From: Paralithodes platypus
Taxonomy: Eukaryota > Arthropoda > Malacostraca > Decapoda > Lithodidae
Length of the DNA: 64,000 nucleotides
NCBI GenBank assembly: GCA_032716605.1
Contig: CM064519.1
Span: 32,633,423 to 32,697,422 of the forward strand
Direction: 5' to 3'
The stretch's first letter is position 1; every line of letters begins with the position of its first letter. Made by a program: the position numbers and the translations under genes. Shown here one piece after another: positions 34,455-44,905 of this stretch. The notes beneath the pieces are model-generated. The model did not search any database. It worked only from the letters and a program-made list of their open reading frames with translations, and was not told the DNA's origin.

Positions 34455-36330
34455 TCCATTATTGTGTATAGACTTTTACGGTTGTGTAGCAAGTTATCTC
34501 GCCTTACGTGATGTATACCCTTCACTTGGGACGCAATATCCAGAAACCTACAAACACAAACAAGTGGAGTCCAACTCGGGGAAATAAATTCCGCTTATGT
34601 CTGTAATCCGGCGTAAGCTATATGGCAATTCCTGCAAAGGGAAATGAAAACTATTTCTTGTACACAAGATGGAGGCGCGGAGCCCAGAACCACCGCCTGT
34701 ATTTTCCTCTTGATAAATAATTCTGTTTACGTTTTCATCTTTTCCCTTAACTGTACTAATTTCGCTGTCAAAACCTGGCAATTTGTACATCGTGAGAGCC
34801 GTTTTCTGTTAGACGACTCTGTTAGGCATATTGTGCGGCGGTGGCTGGCAGATGCTAGAAATGAGGCTCGTTCTTCCTCATCTGCCTGGCCAACCAAGCA
34901 TGGCAGCAATTATAATCATGGACTTTGTGATCAATCGTATCACCGCGTGAGCCAGATTTATGGCTGTCTGGCTGATGTCCTAATATGCATATAAATAGAC
35001 CATGATCAGGCTGGCCACCGAACACACGGTAGGCCTTTATCAAGACCTAGGGAACACGAAATAAAAGTAGTACATCATTATGCAACTCCTGGCCACTCTT
35101 TTATCAGTTTCCTATATCTACAGACGCTGCTATCCGTGGTCAGCTCAGGACACCAGATATACTCAGATAAACCAGTGAGAGGGTTATATCTTGCCAGACT
35201 ATCGACAACTATAAATTTAGGGATCGTTAAGTACTGGCGGGGATCCTTAGCGCAAAAAGTAGTACGGTACTCAAAACTCAAGTGCCCAAGGGAACAATAC
35301 AATCAATAAATAAATACTAATTTTGAACTATTGTAATACTAACTTTTAATACAAAAGCAAATAGTATGCTCAGTATGTGTATTTTTCATTGGGTCATTAG
35401 TGACGGACTAATATAGTTACCGTATTAGCCTATGTTTTGCTGAAACAAATTAACAACGCACACTTACAGTTTGTAGAAACACCTGGAGAAAATTTTGAGA
35501 GAGGCTTCAAGCTTACCTGTAAAAAGAAAGACAAATATTGTTAATACATGTATGATTTTCAAATAAAACATTAATAATGCACAGACACCAATACAATTTC
35601 CCACAAAATATAAAGAATGTTTAGCAATGAAACTTAAACAATATACTGTATACAATTAAAAGTTGATGTCGGAATAGGATACTGATAGTTTCTTTGCTAA
35701 TTTAGCCATTCATCATGATAATACAACGCTAGCTTAATAAGGTAATAATTATGTTCTACCATGAATGTTAGAAGTGAAAGATAAGGATCAGAGAGAGAGA
35801 GAGAGAGAGAGAGAGAAGTGGGGGTGGGGACGATTGGGGGAGGGGGAGTAAACCGATATTATTTTTTTAGCCCCTTCCCACTCCTTTCGATACCCGGCAA
35901 TACATCAGGCCAAATGGAAACCAGAAATTCCCAACATTTTATAACCATTAGCAAGAACTCCTCTAAATCTTCTTAGACACAGCCAGAGATCTATTGCCCT
36001 GCATTTGAATCATACATTACCGCGCGCTCTGGCCACATTCGTCTTAATAAATCAATTTAAATTCAAAGTCAAAAAAACAGTTTCGGAGGGGAAAAGGGAG
36101 AAACCGAGTCTGGGGTAAAATTCTTGGAATACTGTATTTTTTGTTCCCCTTTCTTCTCCCGACGGTAAATATTCGTGAAGAAAAAGAATATTTATAGTGG
36201 TACTGGGAATTGATATGTATGTTTGAAGTTACACTCTACATATTAATGGGAGAAAAATTACACGGATGGAAAAACATGGATATATATAAAACGTGAATGT
36301 GAAATAACGTCTCAGCGTACATTGGAATAC
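34455..36330. other. Spacer, no gene confirmed
   Basis: A 116-codon plus-strand frame at 34644-34994 has no recognised domain. A short GA run lies at 35791-35816. The rest is AT-rich. Confidence 0.4.
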
Positions 36331-36334
<4 letters not shown>

Positions 36335-36405
<71 letters not shown>

Positions 36406-36412
36406 TATATAA
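36335..36412. repeat. (TA)n with two TACAGTA interruptions
   Basis: TA repeat broken at about 36365 and 36403 by the same TATACAGTATA word. Confidence 0.95.
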
Positions 36413-36630
36413 ACAATAGTAATTACATAAATAACAGTAAATATAAAGGACATCACAGTACAATATCTGTCCATTGTTCAGTAATTATATATACATTCAT
36501 ATGTGTGTTAATAATGTAGACAAGTGCTAGAGTTGCTATAAATATCATGGCACATCTATCCATAAAACACACCTTAGGATGCCAGGTGTAATGTATGGCA
36601 TAGCAAACACGTGTGAGCCTTCACTACAAA

Positions 36631-36763
<133 letters not shown>

Positions 36764-36764
36764 G

Positions 36765-37710
36765 CTAGCAAAATACAATGGAAAATTTACATCCAATTAA
36801 TTTGTTTTGGAAAAACAATCGAGGTAGCATGGCCAATTAAATATATTTAGCACAACTAGAACTAAACTATGCCTACATGATCCAAAAATACAAACACGAA
36901 TTATATTATGTCACACAAATAATAATAATAGTTAACAAATAAAGGGCGGGTTTATGTTCAGAATACAAATACTAGTTTTAGCTAACAGTTATCATAATGT
37001 GAGTGTCACAAATTATGCACATTTATTACAGTAATACAAACATATACATAAACTGGAAGAAGACAGTAACCACGAAAATCATGATTTTAGGAAATAGTTA
37101 TTTATGACGTCATGAATTACAAACATATTTATTGAACATTCATTGTTTAATATGTGTTAATGCACAAAATAAGAAATAAATACAGTATATGTAAATTTAA
37201 CAGGGGCTAATATTATTTAATGTTAGGGAATTAATTGTACTTGACATAAGGATTGAATGCGAAAATGTATTGAACACGTTTATATTAAGTTATGTAATTT
37301 CCGTTCACCCATTATAACGAATGGCTAAGAAACTAAAACAATCTTGCGTTTCTCCTTTACCTATTCGATGTCAGTATCCAGGACAGGTAATATTTATCCA
37401 TCACTATTTAATCCGAAGGTTCAATGACATATCCATCAATCCAACCACCTCCCTCACCCCCTTTCTCCTCTATCTCTCTCTTCCAAGGTAAAATAACGGG
37501 ATCAGTTTCCAATCACACAGAATCTAAGTTTTCAAAATGTATTGCACTGAAATTGATGTTGCCATATTTGTATCTACAGTATATGAGGTTTACATTTTTA
37601 TCGTCATTCAGGTTTCTCTTGATCATTCTGTAATTAATAAGCACTTCTACTACTCGATTTTCATCTAGTTGTCCTTTTTCTATCTAACTTCTTCTAGTCA
37701 GCCTATCAAA
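36765..37710. other. AT-rich spacer, no gene seen
   Basis: No domain-bearing frame and no repeat matched elsewhere. Confidence 0.5.
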
Positions 37711-37712
37711 TT

Positions 37713-37802
<90 letters not shown>
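37713..37802. repeat. (CT)n microsatellite
   Basis: About 45 uninterrupted CT units. Confidence 0.97.
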
Positions 37803-37804
<2 letters not shown>

Positions 37805-37805
<1 letters not shown>

Positions 37806-37960
37806 CACACATCGCTCTCGGCTTCCCTCCGTCCTCTGCCCCGGCATATGCAAGTCTTGGCTCATCTGCATATCTGAGATGACATCGGATGCAGACCGTA
37901 GCGAGACCATTGTTCTTCGTTGAATGGTCGGAGTAAACAAGGGCACTGATGACTGAGCGC
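37805..37960. other. Mixed-composition block with POU/Sox-like words
   Basis: Contains GGCATATGCAAGT, ATCTGCATATCTGAG and GACCATTGTTCTTC within 80 bp, resembling octamer-type and Sox-type cores. A function is not established; such words occur by chance. Confidence 0.2.
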
Positions 37961-38283
37961 TGGTTTATAATCAGGAACGACGCTCTAATATACACGGGCT
38001 CCGATCTCTTGATAACTAATGAACATAATGCAGGAGGATCGGCTCATAATATATTAAGTTATTTTAGTTTTTTGTATTGTTTGTTTTGAAGGTGGTAATG
38101 TTTACAACAAATCCAGATCAAAAGAAAAGAAAAGAGAATTGAAGAAAAATCGAGGTAGAGACATAAAATAAGTCCTGCCAATTTAATATAAAAATATATT
38201 GGAAGACAATGATGATACACACTGTCATTAATGAAAATTGTAAAATTAATATAATATGCATAATAAAAGCATACTAATTTGAG

Positions 38284-38432
38284 GGTTCCATAGGAATTGG
38301 GCCCATACGGGATTGGGCCCATACGGAATATACGGAATTGGGCCCATACTGGATTGGGCCCACGGGATTGGAACCTAACCTAACCTAACCTAAGTGGGCC
38401 CAATCCCGTATGGGCCCAATCCCGTAGTCACC
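38284..38432. mobile_element. Foldback element with TTAGG loop, copy 1
   Basis: A 149-bp insertion flanked by a perfect 9-bp direct repeat TAATTTGAG (38275-38283 and 38433-38441). The ends are GGTTCCAT... and ...GTCACC, starting GGT on both strands. The arms are made of a repeated word of about 16 bp (ATTGGGCCCATACGGG): left units at about 38295-38371, inverted units at 38394-38426. Between them is (AACCT)4 at 38372-38393, the arthropod telomere motif. It has no coding capacity. A 9-bp duplication is typical of Mutator-like and foldback transposons; assignment to either is inference. Confidence 0.8.
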
Positions 38433-38449
38433 TAATTTGAGACAGACTG

Positions 38450-39555
38450 AATTTTAAACTGCAATAAACTTATTATAGGTTACTTATGAGGTAACACCAT
38501 AGCCCCCTTGCCTTGTTGCTCTTGAATGCGTGTAGTACAGACAATTCGTCCCACTGTGTACAATAGGATGTTATCGTAAAATTGACTAAATTCGGGCAAT
38601 CATTGGGTGCTTTGTAATTTTCCCTCATCCTGTCGTTCCCTATATGCATGTAGTACAGGCAAATGCACCCACACTTAATATACACAAATAAGATGTTATC
38701 ATAAAATATCGTAAACTCTGGGCGATCGGTGGCTGCATTATAATTCTCCACTCATAAATTGTGCGCTAATCCGCAGCCAGAACGGGGTCCACCATTACCT
38801 CCGCAGTGGAGTGTACTACCTGTAATTAGTTCCTGCAGTCTCACCTCAAGCGTCACACTGTCATTCCCCTGGCCTTCTATGCTACACCCTAGATAAATTT
38901 GTATTGCTTTCCTTAGATTGTTTCACTTTGCAAGGTGCAGACATACTCTACACGAGGTAAATATGTGCAAGAATATTTATGTAAAATTATATTTAATTTT
39001 CAGTAGATAATGAACAGGAATGACTAGGAGTATTGAGTTGTGGTGTACGATACTTTTTCCCCGGCAAAAAAATATACTTACTTATATTTCCATACGATAC
39101 CTATACAATACACGAAATTTAGTTATATTCAGATAAATAATATTATATTTGCAAGAAAAGAAAAAAGAAAAGAAATGAGAATGAAAACAAAACCCAGACA
39201 TTCCACATCTAACGAGACAGTCCTCCCGGTATAGCCAAGGTCCTAATGAAACACGGCCTAGTAGCTACATTCCTAAATATGACCGACTTCAGTGAGCATC
39301 GCTAGAGAGAGAGAGAGAGTATATACGAGTCATTACGTTAATAAACCATTTCTAGCATATATTGACATTGTTGTACTAATAGGATTATATCTCTAGTCAA
39401 AGCACAACCCCCCAAAAAACTCCATAAGTAGTGAAACTTCTTCCCTACTGATACCTAAGCTCTATAGAGAATTCCCATATAGAACTCCTATTAAAACCTC
39501 AGAGCTGTAGAAAGACACCAGTTTTCAGGCTTAGTAAGAATCTAGCCTTAGCCAG
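38450..39555. other. Spacer, no gene seen
   Basis: Within 38470-38760 two similar stretches (around 38518-38590 and 38630-38710: GCATGTAGTACAG, AGGATGTTATCGTAAAAT / AAGATGTTATCATAAAAT) form a diverged direct repeat of about 120 bp. A short GA run lies at 39304-39319. No gene. Confidence 0.45.
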
Positions 39556-39559
39556 TCTT

Positions 39560-39780
39560 CAGCCCACATATAACCACAAATCTACTAAGAAACAGCCCTA
39601 ACCAGTTTCCAACCCTAGTATGACCCCAGCCCTAGTAAAACTCCGGACCTAGTAAGACAGCTGCCCTAACCAGTTTCCAACCCTAGTATGACCCCAGCCC
39701 TAGTAAAACCCCAAACTAGCAATATAGCAGCCCTAGCCAGTTTCCAACCCTAGTTGAGAGCCAGCCGTAGCAAGACCCTA
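39560..39780. repeat. Tandem repeat, 67-68 bp units
   Basis: CCCTAACCAGTTTCCAACCC recurs at 39596 and 39664 and as CCCTAGCCAG... at 39731, with an older unit before 39596. Shorter CCTAGTAA words give a subperiod. Confidence 0.85.
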
Positions 39781-39789
39781 GCTCCGACA

Positions 39790-40640
39790 AGGCCCAAATA
39801 ACTCACGTTCCTCCAGCGCAGCGTCGGGGACAGCCGGGGTGCAATGAATCAACGATATGAATTTCATACGACGTCAACCCTCCATGTTTTATGTTTTCCA
39901 TAATATTTCACATTTTTTTCTTCTCTTCCCATCCTTCGTGTTCCCTCTCTCCCAAGTTGTAAATGGGTCTATTGGGAAACATTTATTTTGTAAGGTGGGG
40001 AAAAAAGGGTACGTCTTCTAAGATTTCCCTTGAATTGGAAACTGTGCCTCTCAGGAATTAATTTGCGCTTGTCTGGCCCAGCCGAAACAATGACTACAAG
40101 CGGAACCTGAAAATTCCGGCAGAAAATTCTTGGCATCTCTATTACTCTCCAGACGTTTACGCAGTTACCAGCGGACGTAGTGGGGATGAATTTACGAGTG
40201 AATTTTACTGAAGCTGGAGTTGGAGTCCAGAAAAAATGGCAAAATATAAAGAAAGAAGAAGATAAAAACTTGGATTACTCTGTCTGCCTGGGACGAATAA
40301 ATCACCAAGTTTTGAAACAACATAATAAAACAACTAGCAATATTTATCCTTGCTATATGTTCTTGCTTTCGTCTAATAAAGCAGTAGGTTCTGGTATGCT
40401 CTCATTTTTACACGTTCTTGTTTTAATTCATAATTTTTTAGAGGATAAATGTTGACATTGACTATAGGCAACGCCAGTTATTATTTACAAAAATATAAAT
40501 TTAATTCATATTATTTAACATTTTATTATCCAATTTGATTATGCAGTTATGTATCTAGTTTAGTCTATAATTATAAAAAATAAAAAAATAAATATTTCTG
40601 GGGAAGAAGTTACTGAGGAGAGAAAATACAGTAGTTAGTA
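39790..40640. other. Spacer, no gene seen
   Basis: A 91-codon plus-strand frame at 40180-40455 lacks any domain. 40040-40190 is unique and less AT-rich but unidentified. Confidence 0.4.
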
Positions 40641-40642
40641 GG

Positions 40643-41170
40643 ATACAAAACACGAGTGAGGCAGATACGAAACACGAGTGAGGCAGATACGAAACACGAG
40701 TGAGGCAGATACGAAACACGAGTGAGGCAGATACGAAGCACGAGTGAGGCAGATACGTAACACGAGTGAGGCAGATGCGAAACACGAGTGAGGCAGATAC
40801 GAAACACGAGTGAGCCAGATACGAAACACGAGTGAGCCAGATACGAAGCACGAGTGAGGAAGATACGTAACACGAGTGAGGCAGATGCGAAACACGAGTG
40901 AAGTAGATACAACACACGAGTGAGGCAGATACGAAACACGAGTGAGGCAGATACGAAACACGAGTGAGCCAGATACGAAACACGAGTGAGGCAGATGAGA
41001 AATACGAGTGAGGCAAATACAAAACACGAGTGAGGCAAATACGAAACACGAGTGAGGCATATACGAAACACGAATGAGGCAAATACGAAATACGAGTGAG
41101 GCATATACGAAACATGAGTGAGGCATATACGAAACACGAGTGAGGCAGATACGAAACACGAGTGAGGCAG
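40643..41170. repeat. 22-bp minisatellite, about 24 units
   Basis: Unit CACGAGTGAGGCAGATACGAAA (22 bp, quoted as CACGAGTGAG plus GCAGATACGAAA). A variant order (GAAGCACG, then a unit with GTAACACG, then GATGCGAAAC) recurs 110 bp later, so a five-unit block has duplicated. All three minus-strand frames are open through the array (186, 209 and 174 codons), because 22 is not a multiple of three and the unit holds no antisense stop. Confidence 0.97.
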
Positions 41171-41292
41171 GAGGGAGGAATAAGTCAGATAGTGTGCATG
41201 AAGAAGAGGGACAGACGTGCAGTGCCTCCTGACGGCCACCTTATAGCAGGCTCACACGTTGGCATTCATTCTTTCTCTTTCGTTATCCCCTT

Positions 41293-41300
<8 letters not shown>

Positions 41301-41339
<39 letters not shown>
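41301..41339. repeat. (CT)n microsatellite
   Basis: About 18 CT units with one TTT step. Confidence 0.95.
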
Positions 41340-41793
41340 GCTGTGTTATTACTTTGGGACTGTGCTATCTCCACTAGAATTAAGTCCTGAGCACCCCACT
41401 TGGATCGTAAAGTTTGTGTGGCCAGTGTATCTTCGTAAATCAGTGTAAATATTTGTCTCTCTCTCTCAAGTACATTATCACAGGGAAAGTGAGCCCCTTC
41501 CCCCTTCTCTGCTCTGTATCTTTTTATCCAACTATGAAATATCCCCACGTGCCACAAGATTGGATGACGTCAGACAGCATCCACCGTGGCTAAAATATTA
41601 ATCATCTCCTATATCCATTACCCATGAAAGAGATGGATGCTAGAGATTTGACGATTATCCCCATTTTGTGAGGTTTCGACTATTAATGGCTTGGTATTTA
41701 GCTACTTTTTGCAGTGCAACGATGCTGATGCCAATTTTCAAGAGTTAATGTGAATTTGAGCTTTAAGTTTTAGTGCATTACATTATTGGATGA

Positions 41794-41795
<2 letters not shown>
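41340..41795. other. Spacer, no gene seen
   Basis: Contains a perfect CRE palindrome TGACGTCA at 41565-41572 beside an inverted CCAAT core (GATTGGA). One such 8-mer per window is expected by chance. Confidence 0.35.

Positions 41796-41797
<2 letters not shown>

Positions 41798-41825
<28 letters not shown>
41798..41825. repeat. (GT)n microsatellite
   Basis: About 14 GT units. Confidence 0.95.
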
Positions 41826-41826
<1 letters not shown>

Positions 41827-42374
41827 CTAATTATTTTATACATTTATTTGTTTTACTCTCTCCTCGCTTTTTCAACCATTTTATCGTATTATTAAGCATA
41901 TTAAAGAATATGACTATATCCTTATAGAGCGTGTTTTCCGTGTTGTATAGCTTGGAGAAAGTAGTGCAAGTAAATAATGTTAACATATAAATAACATAAA
42001 CAGAACAGTTATATACAAGGAAAATCAGTCTATTCCTCTCTGTAACATAATCAACACCGCCCTAGACATGCTCCCCCATTTACCCCCCCCCCCCCCTCCC
42101 CCCGCCACACACACAAGTTTGCTAGACCGGAATGTGAAAAAAGGCCAGATAATGGAGGGCTTTGGGAAATAGGCCTCGGGATGCAGCTCCTACCCAAGCA
42201 TAAAATAAGAAGCGTTGTTTGTCTTTTTACTTATACTAATATATGTATTGACGGTACTACGTATAATGTATATGACGCTAGAAGGCTATGCACAATCTTG
42301 GCTATGAGTGACTAATGTAGTGGTAGTGATATTGTTGGTGGCCACACTGTAAATATTTATTATAGCATAAATGG

Positions 42375-42564
42375 GGTTCCATGTCATCTCAATTAGTAGA
42401 CCATTTCAACCAGTAGCTCTCAACCAGTGCCAAATTAACCCAGACCAACCAAACCAGTGCCAAAATATAGTACTAACCTAACCTAACCTAACCGTATTGG
42501 TTGATTTGGTACTGGTTGAGAGCTACTGGTTGAAATGGTCTACTGGTTGAGTTGACCGGTCACC
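42375..42564. mobile_element. Foldback element with TTAGG loop, copy 2
   Basis: Arms at 42375-42440 and 42499-42564 are inverted copies matching at 57 of 66 positions. The ends are GGTTCCAT and GTCACC, as in copy 1. The loop carries an (AACCT)-type run at 42473-42493. Flanking 9-mers CATAAATGG and CAAAAATGA match at 7 of 9, fitting an old 9-bp target duplication. The arms are built of repeated AACCAGTAG/CAACCAGTGCC words, unlike those of copy 1. Non-coding. Confidence 0.8.
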
Positions 42565-42830
42565 CAAAAATGATATACATAGAGAGTGTTTGTCGGTTAA
42601 ATGATATAAATTATAACACGTATGCGACTGAAACATTTACGAGGTACCGGTATATAATTGTGGAAAATTTGAATACATTATTAGAATACAAATGTCTTAG
42701 TGTAGAGAGGTAGTTCAGCTTACACAAATGTTAATTATTTCAGTTAACATGTGTAACTATGTATGATTAGGATCTTAAGGTTGTTAAATGTTTCCCTGAT
42801 ATGGAATGAACAGTCTGGACTATTGACTAA

Positions 42831-42862
<32 letters not shown>

Positions 42863-42916
42863 GAGACAATGAACGGAGGAAGGAAAAACACAGATAAAAC
42901 AAAAAGGTCCATGTGC

Positions 42917-43459
42917 TTAAAGGCATCCTCCATTCATAAAATGTTTGTAACAACTGGACTTACACATTTGTAGATTGTAAGTTTGTGGAAAGCAATTCGA
43001 GGGAAGTGAATTCCAAAGAGTAGTAGTTCTAGGGATAAATACATTTTGATAAGCAGAAGTTCTGCATTGTGGAGGAGAAAGTGTAAATTCATGGGCGCTC
43101 TCAGCTGCCCTACTTCTACGGGGAAAGATGTGGAGAGGCGGCACAATTGAAGCAAGTTCCTCAGAACAATTGTTGTGAAAATATCGGTAGAATAATGCAA
43201 GGGATGCAACGTTTCTTCGTATGGATAATGTAGGAAGGTCCTGTGTGATTGCAGGGTTATTGATTAATCTAATAGCTTTATTTTGAATTTTGTCCAACTG
43301 CCTCAATGCAACCACTCCACTTCCACTCCACAGAGGTGAACAGTAATCCATCTGAGAACGCACATGACTTTTATATATTACGGCCAACTGCTCGTCAGTG
43401 AAGAATTCTCGAACTCTGTACAGGAGTCCCAGTTTTTTAGAGGCATTTTTAGCAATGCT
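42917..43459 (-). pseudogene. LINE RT C-terminal domain
   Basis: Same frame as the reverse transcriptase after the TGA: SIAKNASKKLGLLYRVREFF, VIYKSHVRSQMDYCSPLW, LDKIQNKAIRLINNPAI, RRNVASLALFYRYF, TTTLWNSLPSNCFPQTYNLQ, then a stop at the 3' end. This tail is typical of CR1/Jockey-like LINEs from arthropods and matches the pattern of the fragment at 54404-54835. A poly(A) tract follows about 55 bp downstream. Confidence 0.88.
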
Positions 43460-44485
43460 TCAAACATAATGTGTCCAGCTCAAGTTAGTAGTTAATGTTA
43501 CACCGAGAATGTCAATACTAGGGGAAGTGGGAATATTTACATCATTAAAAAATATATGGGAGTCAATGAGATTCTGTCGGTTAGAAAATTTAATGTACTT
43601 GGTTTTCTGTGCATTAAAGGAAACTAGATTCTTTTGTCCCCATTCTTCAATTCTAGAAAGGTCCTGGTTCAGAGAAATTGCAGTGTTTATTTTTGAATTT
43701 ATAAGATCGGGTTGGGTGAAAGAATTGGTAAATGTGAAGGAACTGTGGAGTGTTGAGTCATCTGCGTAGGAATGTATTGGATTATGAGTGGTAGATATGA
43801 GATCATTGATATGAATGAGGAACAAAGTTGGAGCCAAAACTGATCCCCGGGGAACATCAGCATTTATTGAGTGAAATTGAGAATAAAGGCCATCTACCAT
43901 TACACGTATTTTTCTGTTATGAAGATAAGAAGAAATTAGTGGAACTAATGATGCAAGGCCGTAGTGTGACATCTTCGACAATAAGGATTGATGCCAGACT
44001 CTATCAAATGCCTTTGATATATCCAGTACTATTGTATGTGTTTCACTATATTGGTCTGTAGCTTGGTTGATTTAATGCGTAAGAAGGCAAAGAATGTCTG
44101 CAGTTGATCGAAATCGTCTAAAACCATATTGCCTATCACTGATTAATTTATTATTCTCAAGATGCTTAATTATGTGATTATTTAATATAATTTCAAAGAC
44201 TTTACCAAGAGTGGAAGTTATAGCTATTGGTCTGTAGTTTGATGGATCTGAAGAGGCACCTTTTTTAGGAACTGGATGGATGTTTGCTTCTTTGCAGGGT
44301 ACTGGGAAGCATGAGGTATGAGTACATAGACGGAAAATGTTTGCCAATACAGTAGCGAGCACCAAGGAGCAATTCTTAAGTACTATTGGAGGAATTTCAT
44401 CTGGACCAGGAGCCTTATCTACCGAGAGATTCTGCAAACTAGTTTTGACATTTCTGGTGTGGATCTTAAGTGAGGGAATTTCAGC
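43460..44485 (-). pseudogene. LINE reverse transcriptase, two in-frame stops
   Basis: The RT palm and fingers are recognisable: DKAPGPDEIPP, VPKKGASSDPSNYRPIAITS, KVFEIILNNHI, RQYGFRRFRST, DISKAFDRVWH (motif A, plus 44003-44023), DVPRGSVLAPTLFLIHINDL and YADD (motif C, plus 43757-43768). One TAA interrupts the frame at 44072-44074, just before motif A. A TGA at 43460-43462 separates it from the C-terminal domain. CAA-to-TAA and CGA-to-TGA transitions would explain both. All three catalytic Asp remain encoded, so decay is fairly recent. Confidence 0.9.
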
Positions 44486-44905
44486 GAATTAAAATTAAGT
44501 ACAGGGACATCTTGATTTATTTCATCTAAGGTTGAGTTGGTGGAGAAAATATCCGCAAGAAGGTTAGCTTTACCTCGTGGGTCACTTACAAGATTGCCAG
44601 TCGGAGATTTTAATGGTGGAATGGATGAAGCAGTTGTGAAGTTGGATTTGAATGAGTTAAGAGTAGACCAAAATATTTTGTTATCATTTGGATTATTTAG
44701 AAGTTTATTTGCCTGCTTGTGGAGAAAGTTTGATTTAGTTAGGTTTAATACAGTTTTGGCATGATTTCTGATGTTTCTAAAGTAATTAAAGGCTTCATGT
44801 GTTTTTGATCTTGTGTATGCATTGTAGGCTATTGCTTTTTGTTCAGTTACTCTAGCACAATTATGGTCAAACCATTTAGGTGAATTAGATGAGGAATAAA
44901 AGTTT
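44470..44905 (-). pseudogene. LINE linker between endonuclease and RT, shifted frame
   Basis: A continuous minus-strand frame without an ATG joins the endonuclease to the reverse transcriptase. Readable words include SSNSPKWFDHNCARVTEQK, NYFRNIRNHAK, NKIFWSTLNSF and ADIFSTNSTLDEIN, a typical pre-RT region. A one-base loss near 44478-44486 moves the sequence into the RT frame, where it continues IHTRNVKTSLQNLS. Confidence 0.75.

Noticed and set aside
34644..34994. Possible exon encoding ...LDDSVRHIVRRWLADARNE...
   Set aside because: No domain recognised, no clear splice sites and an overlapping antisense frame of similar length. Left as unconfirmed spacer.
38372..38393. Chromosome end or telomere fusion point, because of AACCT repeats
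   Set aside because: Only four units, enclosed in an inverted repeat with a target-site duplication; normal sequence continues on both sides.
40643..41170. CRISPR-like array, because of regular 22-bp spacing
   Set aside because: The repeats are contiguous with no unique spacers, and the window is eukaryotic.
41565..41572. Perfect CRE palindrome TGACGTCA
   Set aside because: One such 8-mer is expected by chance in a window of this size, and no promoter context is seen.
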